The notes under the pieces: generated by a model
The model's input: the letters and a program-made list of their open reading frames with translations, nothing else
Told to the model about the DNA's origin: nothing
Database searches by the model: none
In this document: piece after piece, positions 8,750-16,848 of the stretch
Position numbering within the stretch: position 1 is the stretch's first letter
How the letters are laid out: each line of letters opens with the position of its first letter
Translations under genes and position numbers: made by a program
Assembly (NCBI RefSeq): GCF_907164555.1
Contig: NZ_CAJQZC010000008.1
Coordinates: 237,912-301,911 of the forward strand
Source: Paraburkholderia saeva
Lineage (GTDB): Bacteria; Pseudomonadota; Gammaproteobacteria; Burkholderiales; Burkholderiaceae
DNA length: 64,000 nucleotides
Direction of reading: 5' to 3'

Positions 8750-8902
8750 ATGCCGCTAAAGAGAGGAACGTCGAAGGAAACGGTGTCGCGGAATATCAAA
8801 ACCGAAACAAAGCACGGGAAGCCGCACAAACAGGCTGTAGCGATTGCGCTCAATCAGGCGCGCAAATCGGGTGCGAAAATTCCAAAGAAGAGCGACAAGT
8901 AA
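8750..8902 (+). CDS. DUF6496-like small basic protein
   Basis: 50 residues, lysine-rich: 'MPLKRGTSKETVSRNIKTE' then 'GKPHKQAVAIALNQARKSG'. The 'HKQAVAIAL-QAR' core is the hallmark of the small proteins I know as DUF6496. The ATG at 8750 follows CAGGAGAG at good spacing, so the in-frame ATG at 8708 is not needed. Function unknown; the charge suggests nucleic-acid contact (inference). Confidence 0.75.
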   Translation: MPLKRGTSKETVSRNIKTETKHGKPHKQAVAIALNQARKSGAKIPKKSDK

Positions 8903-8949
8903 CGGATTGCGCTTCGTGGGCGGAGAGAACGATGAAAGCGCTGAGCCAT

Positions 8950-9308
8950 CATGGCCGATCAAGTGGACACCGCGCGGCAAGCGCCGCATTCACAAGACAC
9001 CGGCTCAGCGCGAAATCGACGCATGTGAATACTGGCTCGCAAAGGAGCTGCACACCCTGGGGGCGCGCGTCATTGTTTCATTGGGCGCGACTGCGCTAAA
9101 AGCGGTGCCCGGTGATTCGCATGTCCGCCTGCAGGATGCGCCTGGCAAAACAATCGAGCACGGCGAGTACCTGGTTGTTGCGACGTGGCATCCGTCTTTT
9201 GCCTTGCGCGCACCGGATCCTGACACGCGTCGCGCGGTCTACGCCGCGATTGTCGCGGCGTTCCATACTGCGAACGAACTGCGGCATTCCCGCAAAAAGT
9301 CCGGCTGA
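8950..9308 (+). pseudogene. C-terminal remnant of UdgX-type uracil-DNA glycosylase
   Basis: The reading frame encodes 'IKWTPRGKRRIHKTPAQREI', then 'VIVSLGATALKAVPG' and 'YLVVATWHPSFALRAPD'. These match the C-terminal half of the UdgX family, including the KRRIH loop whose His forms the covalent uracil adduct in the mycobacterial enzyme, and the HPS motif. The N-terminal half with the GEQPG-type motif A and the Fe-S cysteines is absent. Upstream in-frame residues (from 8844) overlap the DUF6496-like gene and show no similarity. No good start codon exists, so this is most likely a decayed fragment. Confidence 0.75.
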
Positions 9309-9334
9309 TTCCGCGCGCGGTCTCGTGACCTTTC

Positions 9335-10909
9335 TCACGCCTCAGCGATGCGGCGCGCCTCCTCGAGCGTAAGCGGCTCGCGCATGGCTTCCGAAAGCCT
9401 GCCGGTGGCGTCCCCCCGCTCGCACGCAACGATCGCACGTACCTCGCCATCCTTCACGAGGTACGCGATGAAATTCAACGCATCGAGATCGCCGTCGATT
9501 TCGACGCTATCCGGGTCATCGACGTGGCCGAGGTAATCGATGGTTTTTTCGTAGTGCCATGTCCAGAAGTAGGGCACGCCGACGTACTCGCACGGCTCAC
9601 CCGCAATGTTCATGGCGGCGACCCGCGCGAGTTGCTGTGCGACGCGCCAGTGCTCGATGCGCACATGCGCCTGCGAGCGCGGCAACGGAAAGCGCGCAAC
9701 ATCGCCCGCCGCATAAAGACCCGGCGCGGCCATCATGCCTGCATCGACGGTGACGCTGCGGTCGTCGTTCAGCTGGATGCCCGAGAGAAACGAAGTTGCG
9801 GGCGTGACGCCTGTCGCCGCAATGACGACGTCGGCGGGAAGGTGTTCGCCTGTGTCGAACACGACTTCGCGCACTGCACGGTCGCCCCTCAGTGCGCTAA
9901 CACGTGCGCGAGTATGAAATATCACGCCATTTTCTTCATGCAGACGTTTGATCCTCTCGCCGATGCGCACGCCGAACTGCTTTGCGAACGGGACGTCTGC
10001 CGGGCAGATAACGTGTACGTCGATATTTCGCTTGCGCAAACCGCCCGCAACTTCAAGACCGATAAAGCTCGCGCCAGCGATGACGACGCGCTTCGCCGCG
10101 CCTTGCGCGCCGGCATCATCGAGCGATGCAAGAATGGCGCGCGCATCGTCGCGATTGCGCAGCAGGTGCACATGTGTCAGGTTCGTTCCAGGAATATCGG
10201 GCGGCTTCGGCGTGCCGCCGGTGCACACCAGCGCGGCGTCGTAATCGATTGCTGTGCCGTCGTCGAGTTCTGCGCGCTTCGCATTTGCATCGAGTCGTGC
10301 CACACGCGATTCGATGCGCTCGATCTTTTGCGTGGCAAAAAAATCAGGGTCGAGAAGCGGCGGCACGTCGTCTACAGGCATGTCGCCCGCAACGACAAAC
10401 TTGGAAAGCGACGTACGGTCGTAAGGCTCGCGTGCGTCGCCGCCCGCAAGCACGATCCGTCCTTCGAAACCCGCTTCCCGCAGCGCTGCGCTCGCAGCCG
10501 CGCCCGCCGCGCCCGCACCGGCAATCAGCACCGTCCTGCTGGTCGAACCGTTCTTGATTCGTTGCGTGCGTGCGTCTTCTTCTGTTTCGAGCGAGACGAA
10601 TACGTTTCCATCCCGCACCGTCGCCGCATAGCGCGTAAGCGGCTTGAGCGGTGGCGGTTCGACGATGCTGCCATCGTTCAGGTCGAACGTTCCCTTGTGC
10701 CAGGGGCAAACGAGCCGTCCGTTGCAGATCGTTCCTTCTTCGAGCGGCGCACCCGCGTGCGGGCAGTCGGCAGACCATGCGCGCACCGTATCGCCGTCGC
10801 GCACCAGCAGAAGCGGGACTTCTTTTCCGTCGTGCCTGACGCATACCCGTGTGCCGCGCCCGGTGGGCAGGTCTTCCACGCGCGCAACCTGATGAATGGC
10901 TGGGGACAT
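9335..10909 (-). CDS. Rieske [2Fe-2S] / FAD-dependent NAD(P)H reductase fusion
   Basis: 524 residues, similar in plan to AIFM3-like reductases. An N-terminal Rieske domain (about 1-105) has ligands in 'CPHAGAPLEEG' and 'CPWHKGTF'. It is followed by a pyridine-nucleotide-disulfide oxidoreductase module: FAD site 'VLIAGAGAAGAAAS' near 128, NAD(P) site 'VVIAGASFIGLEVAGG' near 275, and the second FAD motif 'GLYAAGDVARF'. A reductase-type C-terminal domain ends the protein. Start ATG 10909 has CGGAG. It probably feeds electrons to an oxygenase or other acceptor; no partner gene is adjacent, and its 3' end converges on the UdgX remnant. Confidence 0.88.
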   Translation of the reverse strand: MSPAIHQVARVEDLPTGRGTRVCVRHDGKEVPLLLVRDGDTVRAWSADCPHAGAPLEEGTICNGRLVCPWHKGTFDLNDGSIVEPPPLKPLTRYAATVRDGNVFVSLETEEDARTQRIKNGSTSRTVLIAGAGAAGAAASAALREAGFEGRIVLAGGDAREPYDRTSLSKFVVAGDMPVDDVPPLLDPDFFATQKIERIESRVARLDANAKRAELDDGTAIDYDAALVCTGGTPKPPDIPGTNLTHVHLLRNRDDARAILASLDDAGAQGAAKRVVIAGASFIGLEVAGGLRKRNIDVHVICPADVPFAKQFGVRIGERIKRLHEENGVIFHTRARVSALRGDRAVREVVFDTGEHLPADVVIAATGVTPATSFLSGIQLNDDRSVTVDAGMMAAPGLYAAGDVARFPLPRSQAHVRIEHWRVAQQLARVAAMNIAGEPCEYVGVPYFWTWHYEKTIDYLGHVDDPDSVEIDGDLDALNFIAYLVKDGEVRAIVACERGDATGRLSEAMREPLTLEEARRIAEA

Positions 10910-11130
10910 TGCATTCTCCGGTGACTATGTCAGTGCTCCGCATGAAGCGTGCCTCGTCGAATCCCGGTTGATTCCGCGGCTCCAGGGCGTGTGATTTGAG
11001 GGCCGCAATGGACTTTTTTCAAGCTGATGTGTTTTGCCTGCAGGCTGGCTGCTGTGGATGCCGAAACTTTTGAACAGACACGAAAACGCTCTTTACCCCG
11101 GTTACCTTTGCCGGCGCCCTGCAGTGCACG

Positions 11131-11355
11131 ACACTGATCTTCGTTCTTGAGAACGGACTCAATATCCAGAACGGAAAGCCGGGACAGGATGGCCGGTTCT
11201 TTGGAAGGCAGGCGTACGTGGACTTGAGCGGTGAGCAGTTCGGCACGTTGTCGCCTGGCCGTCAGTACGACTTTCTCACCGACTTCGTCGCGCCACTGAC
11301 AGGCGTAGCTGGAACACTCGGCGACACGGGCTTTACGCATCCCTTCGTCGCACAA
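11131..11355 (+). pseudogene. Porin fragment (internal piece of a Burkholderia-type trimeric porin)
   Basis: One frame reads 'FVLENGLNIQNGKPGQDG', 'FFGRQAYVDLSGEQFGTLSP' and 'GRQYDFLTDFVAPLTG', ending 'GDTGFTHPF'. This lines up with the beta-strand and L3 region of betaproteobacterial porins; compare 'DVENGYNINNGAFF' and 'SLTFGRQYQPSFWAVYF' in porin 2 of this window. The signal peptide, first strands and the C-terminal two-thirds are missing. It fills most of the 10910-11427 gap, which otherwise shows no gene. Confidence 0.8.
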
Positions 11356-11427
11356 TCGCGCCCGGGGAAAAGCTTCGCGGCCCGCCCAATCGCGAAGCGA
11401 ACGGAATGGGCGGGTCGTGCCGGATGT

Positions 11428-12066
11428 TCAGCTACGGTCGTATGAGAACTGGATTCCCGCCGTGCCGCCTGTTTCGACAAAGAGATCGATAAAGGCCGGC
11501 ACCGTTTCGCTGCGCGACCAGTCCCGCTGCAGTTCGCAGAAGAGCTGCGCAACGCTGATCATCTTCCCGCCTGCCTGCTCGATGCGGCGCAGCGCAGCGT
11601 CGTGAGCAGCGAGCGATGTCCCACCGACGGCGTCAACCACGACGTACACCTCGTAGCCTTCCTTCAGCGCGTCCAGTGCGGGGAAGGTCAGGCACGCCTC
11701 CGTCCACAACGCGGTCATGATCAGCTTCTTGCGGCCGGTCGCCTTCACCGCCGCGCGAAATTCAACGTCCTCCCAGGAGTTGATCGTCGTCCGGTCGTAC
11801 GACGGAAAGTCGTTCAACACCGCGCGAAGTTGGGGAATCGGCGGTTTGTTCAGGCCGGTCTTCACGTTGACTGTCGAATGCACGATCGGCAGCCCATAGG
11901 CCACCGCGGCCTTCGATGCACCCACGATGTTGTTGATCAGCAACTGGCGGTCCATCGATGCAATCGAATTGACCTGAACGGGCTGATAGTCGATGACGAT
12001 AAAGGCCGCGTTTTGCGGGGTTAAAAGATGATCGCTTGCGGGATCGCGAACCGGGTCGCTAGCCAT
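11428..12066 (-). CDS. Isochorismatase-family (YcaC-like) cysteine hydrolase
   Basis: 212 residues. Family features are the catalytic Asp in 'AFIVIDYQPVQVNS', the Lys/Arg region 'VEFRAAVKATGRKKLIMTAL', and the nucleophile Cys in 'LWTEACLTFPALDAL'. This is the YcaC-like branch, whose substrates are mostly unknown. It is in the same orientation as the pirin gene upstream, and a LysR gene is divergent. Isochorismatase-pirin-LysR groups are common in Burkholderia relatives and often respond to quinones or electrophiles (family-level inference). Confidence 0.85.
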   Translation of the reverse strand: MASDPVRDPASDHLLTPQNAAFIVIDYQPVQVNSIASMDRQLLINNIVGASKAAVAYGLPIVHSTVNVKTGLNKPPIPQLRAVLNDFPSYDRTTINSWEDVEFRAAVKATGRKKLIMTALWTEACLTFPALDALKEGYEVYVVVDAVGGTSLAAHDAALRRIEQAGGKMISVAQLFCELQRDWSRSETVPAFIDLFVETGGTAGIQFSYDRS

Positions 12067-12100
12067 GTCTGATTCTCCACTTCATGTTGAGTGCGGCGTT

Positions 12101-12242
12101 GCGAAAGTCCTTGGGTGCTGCTTGAGAGACTTTCGCTAAACGGCTTGTTGCATCCACATCTGTTCGATGCCAGAAGCACGCGTTCGGCTCTACCACCATA
12201 GGTGCGTAGACGCATCCGGCGTGAGCCCTATGCATCGAACAG
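12101..12242. repeat. Two nested inverted repeats upstream of the isochorismatase gene
   Basis: GCGAAAGTC (12101-12109) pairs with GACTTTCGC (12128-12136) across an 18-nt loop. CTGTTCGATGC (12160-12170) pairs perfectly with GCATCGAACAG (12232-12242) across 61 bp. No gene is supported between 12067 and 12316. The second pair looks like the ends of a very small degenerate element; the first could be a regulatory hairpin or operator for the gene at 12066. Confidence 0.5.
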
Positions 12243-12316
12243 GCGTACAGCAGTCGCATCACCGGTCTCGCGTTCGAGGCTGGCGATGCGTTTTCCGGCT
12301 AATGACTTCGACAGGT

Positions 12317-13204
12317 TCATGCGTCCTGCAACGCACTGGCCGCCGTCATCTTCCCGAAGCGGCCGCTGTTGAAGTCGTCGACCGCCTGACGGATTTCCTC
12401 CGTCGTGTTCATGACAAACGGTCCGTATGCGACAACCGGTTCATCAATCGGCTCGCCGCTCAGGAGGAGCACCGTCGCGTCGCCAGTCGCCTCGAGTTGC
12501 ACCTCTGTCCCTTCGCGTCCCAGCAGCGCCAGTTGCGCCTCGCCGACTGTCTCTTCGTCGTTGATCCGCACCTGCCCGTGCAGGACGACAAGTGCCACTG
12601 ACCTGCCCGCGGGCAGTGTGAAGCGGGTCACGCGGCCCGTGTTCAGCCGCACGTCCCACACGTCCATCGGGGTGAACGTCGATGCCGGCCCGATGTGCCC
12701 TTCGTAATTTCCGGCGATCACCCGTACGCGGCCGGCGTCGTCCGGCAGTGCAACCGTCGGGATTTCACCCGAAAGCACAGTCTGATAGCGCGGGGGCGTC
12801 ATCTTGTCCTTTGCTGGCAGGTTCACCCACAGTTGCACCATTTCCAGCGTGCCGCCGTTTTTTGCGAATGCGGCGGAATGGAACTCCTCGTGCAGGATGC
12901 CGGAGCCGGCCGTCATCCACTGCACATCGCCGGGACCGATGCGGCCGCCTCCGCCGGAAGAATCGCGATGTTCGAGTTCGCCGTCATACACGATCGTCAC
13001 GGTTTCGAAGCCCCTGTGCGGATGCTGGCCGACGCCGCGTTTCTGCGCGGTCGGCTTGAAGTGCGCGGGTCCCGCGTAGTCGAGCATCAGGAACGGGCTC
13101 AGATGCCTTCCCACCGAGTTGTCCGAAAACAGCGTGCGCACCGGAAAGCCGTCGCCGACCCAGTGCGAGCCGGTATTGCTGTACAAGCCGAGAATCCTCT
13201 TCAT
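12317..13204 (-). CDS. Pirin-family protein
   Basis: 295 residues, bicupin. The N-terminal cupin carries the metal-binding pattern 'VGQHPHRGFETVTIVYDGEL' with 'HRDSSG', followed by 'GSGILHEEF', giving the usual His/Glu ligands. The C-terminal pirin domain follows ('VALVVLHGQVRIN', 'LLLSGEPIDEPVVAYGPFVM'). Bacterial pirins often have quercetinase-like or redox-sensing activity. ATG 13204 with an AGGAAAC site is chosen over an in-frame ATG at 13267. Divergent from the LysR pseudogene. Confidence 0.9.
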   Translation of the reverse strand: MKRILGLYSNTGSHWVGDGFPVRTLFSDNSVGRHLSPFLMLDYAGPAHFKPTAQKRGVGQHPHRGFETVTIVYDGELEHRDSSGGGGRIGPGDVQWMTAGSGILHEEFHSAAFAKNGGTLEMVQLWVNLPAKDKMTPPRYQTVLSGEIPTVALPDDAGRVRVIAGNYEGHIGPASTFTPMDVWDVRLNTGRVTRFTLPAGRSVALVVLHGQVRINDEETVGEAQLALLGREGTEVQLEATGDATVLLLSGEPIDEPVVAYGPFVMNTTEEIRQAVDDFNSGRFGKMTAASALQDA

Positions 13205-13354
13205 GGTGTCGTTTCCTGATTCCACATTCCTGTTTGCTGCATAAGGCCGGTTCGACCTCGTTTGCATGACAACAAGATAGGCGCCTCACGCGTCATCCGG
13301 TAGGGGGCGTGGGTTATCCTCTGAGTCTCATAAATGGAACGCTGGACGCACCCG

Positions 13355-14257
13355 ATGCAGGATCTCAACGATCTCTACTTCTTTGCGCAGGTCGTCGAAT
13401 ATCAGGGGTTTGCGCCGGCCGGGCGGGCGCTCGGCATGCCGAAGTCCACCCTGAGCAGGCGAATTGCCCTGCTCGAGGAACACCTGGGCGTGCGGCTCAT
13501 TCAGCGTTCGACGCGGCGTTTCACCGTCACCGAAATTGGCCAGAGCTACTACACGCATTGCAAGGCCATGCTGGTCGAGGCGGAAGCGGCGCAACAGGCA
13601 ATCGAACTCAACCGTTCCGAACCACAGGGCATTGTCCGGCTGACCTGTCCGGTGGCGTTGCTGCACGCGCGCGTGGGCGCCATGCTGGCGGATTTCATGG
13701 CGCAAACACCGCGTGTCACGGTGCATCTCGAAGCGACGAATCGCACGGTCGACGTGATCGGCGAGGGTATCGACGTCGCAATACGGGTGCGACCGCCACC
13801 CCTGAAGGACAGCGATCTCGTGATGAAGGTGCTGGGCGCGCGCAGCTGATGTCTGGTGGTGAGCCCGGCGTTGCTGGATCAGTACGGCGTGCCTTCCGCG
13901 CCGGCCGATCTGGCTGTGCTGCCGAGTCTGGATTTCGGTCCGCCGTATGGAGAGCACGTATGGCAGCTCGAAGGTCCTGCAGGCTCGGCGGCGGTGCGCC
14001 ACACGCCCCGCTTCATTACCGATGACATGATCGCCCTGAGACAGGCGGCGGTGGCGGGTGCAGGCGTCGTTCAGTTACCGCTGATGATGGTGTGCGACGA
14101 ACTGGCGAGCGGCGCGCTCGTCAAGGTCATTCCCGCGTGGTTACCTAAAAGCGGCATTATTCACGCGGTATTCCCTTCAAGGCGTGGCCTGCTGCCCTCG
14201 GTGCGAAAACTGATCGACTTCCTGGCGGCGCGATTCGCCCAGATCGAAGAGACCTGA
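13355..14257 (+). pseudogene. LysR-type regulator interrupted by an in-frame TGA
   Basis: Start is the family-typical 'MQDLNDLYFFAQVVEYQGF' at 13355, with an HTH 'APAGRALGMPKSTLSRRIAL'. The first frame stops at a TGA at 13847-13849 after 'LVMKVLGARS'. The same frame continues directly with 'CLVVSPALLDQYG' to 14257, completing the effector domain. The total is 301 codons, a normal LysR length, with no frameshift. One base change (CGA or TGG to TGA) explains it. Divergent from the pirin gene, which it would normally control. A sequencing error or readthrough remains possible. Confidence 0.85.
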
Positions 14258-14341
14258 GGCCGCCGGGCTGTGGCGATGCAGCGAAACGGCACGGTGACGC
14301 ACCGTGCGGTTTGCGTGGGCGTGCGCCCGGCGCATTCACCG

Positions 14342-15115
14342 CTATCCGGCTGTCTGCGTCAGCTGAAACGTCGTTGAATAGCTGAAGCGGCTGGCCGGGT
14401 GGATGCCGGTCGTGACCACGATCGCCTTGTCGCGGACGAAGTAAGTCCGGATGATGCGCAGCCCCGCGGACCCGGACTTCACCTGCAACGTCCGCGCCTG
14501 TTCCCCTTCGATCAGCCACCCCTGAACTTCCTGCTCGACCCGCGTCATCCTGATGCCGTACTGCTCTTCGACCATCGTGTACACCGGCGTATCGAGCGTC
14601 TTTGCAAGCCCCGGAAGCTGGCTGTAGGCCTTGTCGACATAGATGTCGACAAGCGCGATCGGCTCGATTGCAGCGTCGCCCCCGTGACGCACGCCGGCGA
14701 TATGCAGCCACTTCGCGCCAGGCGAGCCCTGTAGCAACGCAGCGTGGGCCTCGTCGGCCTGGATGGTCTTGCGCGCGGACACCTGAAGCGTCGTGCCTTG
14801 CGCATAACGCACGAGATCGCTGAGCGTATCCATCGACTGCACATAGCGCGTCTGCGGGCGGTCCGCAATGACCCGCGTACCGACGCCCGCCTGGCGGCTG
14901 ATCATCCCGAGATTGCACAGCTTCTGCACCGCCTGGCGAACCGCGTACCGGCTCAGATTCCACGTCTCGCACAGCTCCGCTTCGGTCGGCAACAACGCCC
15001 CGACTGGCGGCTTGCCATTGCGGATGTCCTGCATCAGCGCGCGCGCCAGATCGACGTGACGGGGCTGGGTGGTCGCGAAGGCGGCTTCGACGGCGTCGTC
15101 CTGGATAGCGGTCAT
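14342..15115 (-). CDS. GntR/HutC-family regulator (UTRA domain)
   Basis: 257 residues from the ATG at 15115. An N-terminal winged helix lies at about 20-90 ('GALLPTEAELCETWNLSRYA', 'VRQAVQKLCNLGMISRQAG'). A UTRA effector domain follows ('YTMVEEQYGIRMTRVEQEV', 'LRIIRTYFVRDKAIVVTTGI'). It is divergent from the porin-BON-amidohydrolase-GMC block. The palindrome AATGTTCGAACATT lies in the shared promoter region and recurs before the next block, so it is the likely local repressor. A TTG-initiated extension to 15166 is less likely. Confidence 0.9.
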   Translation of the reverse strand: MTAIQDDAVEAAFATTQPRHVDLARALMQDIRNGKPPVGALLPTEAELCETWNLSRYAVRQAVQKLCNLGMISRQAGVGTRVIADRPQTRYVQSMDTLSDLVRYAQGTTLQVSARKTIQADEAHAALLQGSPGAKWLHIAGVRHGGDAAIEPIALVDIYVDKAYSQLPGLAKTLDTPVYTMVEEQYGIRMTRVEQEVQGWLIEGEQARTLQVKSGSAGLRIIRTYFVRDKAIVVTTGIHPASRFSYSTTFQLTQTAG

Positions 15116-15212
15116 GGCAACGATAGCGGTAAGGGTTGCGGGTGAACGGGCAAACGAAAGACGCAAAAAGCGTCGCTTCAGAGAATCCTAGCACAGCCCG
15201 CGGGTTTTCACG

Positions 15213-15226
15213 AATGTTCGAACATT
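15213..15226. promoter_or_regulatory. GntR operator, copy 1
   Basis: Perfect 14-bp palindrome AATGTTCGAACATT between the divergent GntR gene (start 15115) and porin 1 (start 15330). The same palindrome, extended to 16 bp, occurs at 20021-20036. Its position suits simultaneous autoregulation and control of the porin-led operon. Confidence 0.8.
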
Positions 15227-15329
15227 TGAATGAATCATACAGTCCGGTTCAAGCGTCCGGTCGAAATCAGGCTGGCATGTAGAGGCGGCAGGCGGGATTC
15301 ATTACACGGCAGGAACACTGGAGATCGAA

Positions 15330-16394
15330 TTGATTGCGTCGAAGAGGATGTTGATGGCGGCGGCCATGGGGTTCTCGTTCAGCGGGGCGCACGCGCAGTC
15401 CGTCACGCTGTACGGGCGGGTGGTGGCCGGCCTCGACTATGTCAACCACGTGGCGGCGGCAAACGGGCAGTCGAACGACGCGCTGCGCTTTGGCAGTAAC
15501 CAGTGGGGTATCAGCATGTGGGGCCTGAAAGGCGACGAGGATCTAGGCGGAGGCCTGCATGCCGTGTTCAACCTCGAAAACATGTTCACGTCCGGCACCG
15601 GCGTGTCGGACGGGCTGTTCAACCGGTACGCGGTAGCCGGTCTGTCGGGCAGCAGCTGGGGAACGATTCTCCTCGGCCGCGCGATGAGTCTTACGGATGG
15701 CGAAGGCTGGGCGATCGATCCGACGGGGATGCAGGCGATGGGCCTCGAAACGCTCGTCTACGGCCGCAACTGGGGACCGCGGTCGAACGCGATCACGTTC
15801 AACTCGGCGAAGTTCGGTGGATTCGCGTTCCGTCTTCAGACGGCGCTCGGCAACGAAGCCGGCAACTTCCGCGCGAATCACCAGTTGAGCGGCAGCGTGA
15901 GCTATACGAACGGCGCGCTGGACTTTCGCGCGCTGTACGAGGACCTGCGGGATGCGAACGGGAAACTGTCGAGTCTCTACGGCGCTTCGCGTGAGTATCT
16001 GATTGGCGGCAGCTACAAGATCGGCAGCGCGAAATTCTATGCGGGGTATAGCCTGATTGCATCGTCGGGCGAAGACACCGTCGCCGATGCAACCAATCCC
16101 ACCGCCTCCACGCGCAACCAGATGGAGTGGCTCGGCATCAATTATCAGGTGGATGCCGCGCTGCAGCTGATCGCGGCCGTCTATCACGCGAACGTGAATC
16201 ATGGCGGCGGCAGCGGCACGTTGGGCGTGATCGGCGCCGACTACTTCCTGTCGAAGCGGACCGGTCTTTACGCAACTGTCGGCAGCATGTTCAACGGCGG
16301 CAAGGCGGCATTTCCAGTCGAGGTGAGCGATGCGCCGCCCGAGCGTGGACACAGCCAGCAAGGGACGTATTTCGGCGTCGTTCACTATTTCTGA
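15330..16394 (+). CDS. Outer-membrane porin (porin 1)
   Basis: 354 residues. A signal peptide ends at 'SGAHAQ', the mature protein begins 'SVTLYGRVVAGLDYV', and it ends in an aromatic beta-strand 'GTYFGVVHYF' with terminal Phe, as required for BAM-mediated insertion. 'GLKGDEDLGGGLHAVFNLEN' is the family signature. The start is TTG at 15330, 6 nt after GGAG; the in-frame ATG at 15348 has no ribosome site. Leads a GntR-controlled operon, so it probably admits the pathway substrate. Confidence 0.92.
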   Translation: MIASKRMLMAAAMGFSFSGAHAQSVTLYGRVVAGLDYVNHVAAANGQSNDALRFGSNQWGISMWGLKGDEDLGGGLHAVFNLENMFTSGTGVSDGLFNRYAVAGLSGSSWGTILLGRAMSLTDGEGWAIDPTGMQAMGLETLVYGRNWGPRSNAITFNSAKFGGFAFRLQTALGNEAGNFRANHQLSGSVSYTNGALDFRALYEDLRDANGKLSSLYGASREYLIGGSYKIGSAKFYAGYSLIASSGEDTVADATNPTASTRNQMEWLGINYQVDAALQLIAAVYHANVNHGGGSGTLGVIGADYFLSKRTGLYATVGSMFNGGKAAFPVEVSDAPPERGHSQQGTYFGVVHYF

Positions 16395-16431
16395 AACCCC
16401 GGTGCCTGCGTTGCAGGCAGGAGAGAACCCG

Positions 16432-16782
16432 ATGAACTTTCGTGGACGCCTGATGCTGCTGGCCGTGGCCGCTGCGACAGTGCCGTGGCCTCGCGCAAAC
16501 GCGCAGCCGGTCTCGGCGCCCGTCGCGCCGGGCGCGCCAGGCGATGCGCATGCGCTTTCGCGCGCGGACCACATGCTGGCGAAGAGCGTCCAGCGCACGC
16601 TGGCAAAGGCGCGCGATCTCGACGCGAGCCGCGTCTTCGTGCGGGCGAAGAGCGGGACGGTCACGCTCGCCGGTTCAGTGCCCTCGGGCGAGCAGATTCC
16701 GCGCGTCGTGCAGGTGGTGGAGGGCGTGGCAGGTGTACACGCGGTGGTGAACCGGCTCACCGTGCAGTCGGCCGGGCAGTGA
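16432..16782 (+). CDS. Secreted BON-domain protein (BON 1)
   Basis: 116 residues: a signal peptide (to about 'PRANAQ'), then one BON domain ('LAKSVQRTLAKARDLDASRV', 'VRAKSGTVTLAGSVPSGEQI', 'VEGVAGVHAVVNRLTVQ'). BON domains act at envelopes, often in phospholipid or outer-membrane contexts. It follows porin 1 by 37 bp with a CAGGAGAG site. An equal-length homologue follows porin 2 at 56966, so porin-BON behaves as a module. Confidence 0.88.
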   Translation: MNFRGRLMLLAVAAATVPWPRANAQPVSAPVAPGAPGDAHALSRADHMLAKSVQRTLAKARDLDASRVFVRAKSGTVTLAGSVPSGEQIPRVVQVVEGVAGVHAVVNRLTVQSAGQ

Positions 16783-16848
16783 GCCGCCGCACAGCGGGCA
16801 GGCTTGCAAACGATCGGCAGTTCTATTTATTTTTTGATGGAGGGGATG

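Noticed and set aside
9524..10924. 466-codon frame antisense to the Rieske/FAD reductase
   Set aside because: Shadow of the real gene, which carries clear Rieske and FAD motifs on the minus strand.
10930..11355. Minus-strand ORF of 141 codons in the gap before the isochorismatase gene
   Set aside because: The plus strand of the same DNA encodes recognisable porin sequence, so the minus frame is a shadow of the fossil.
12059..12262. Minus-strand ORF of 67 codons upstream of the isochorismatase gene
   Set aside because: Contains 'NACFWHRTDV', a phrase resembling recurrent spurious translations of intergenic repeats; no ribosome site and overlaps inverted repeats.
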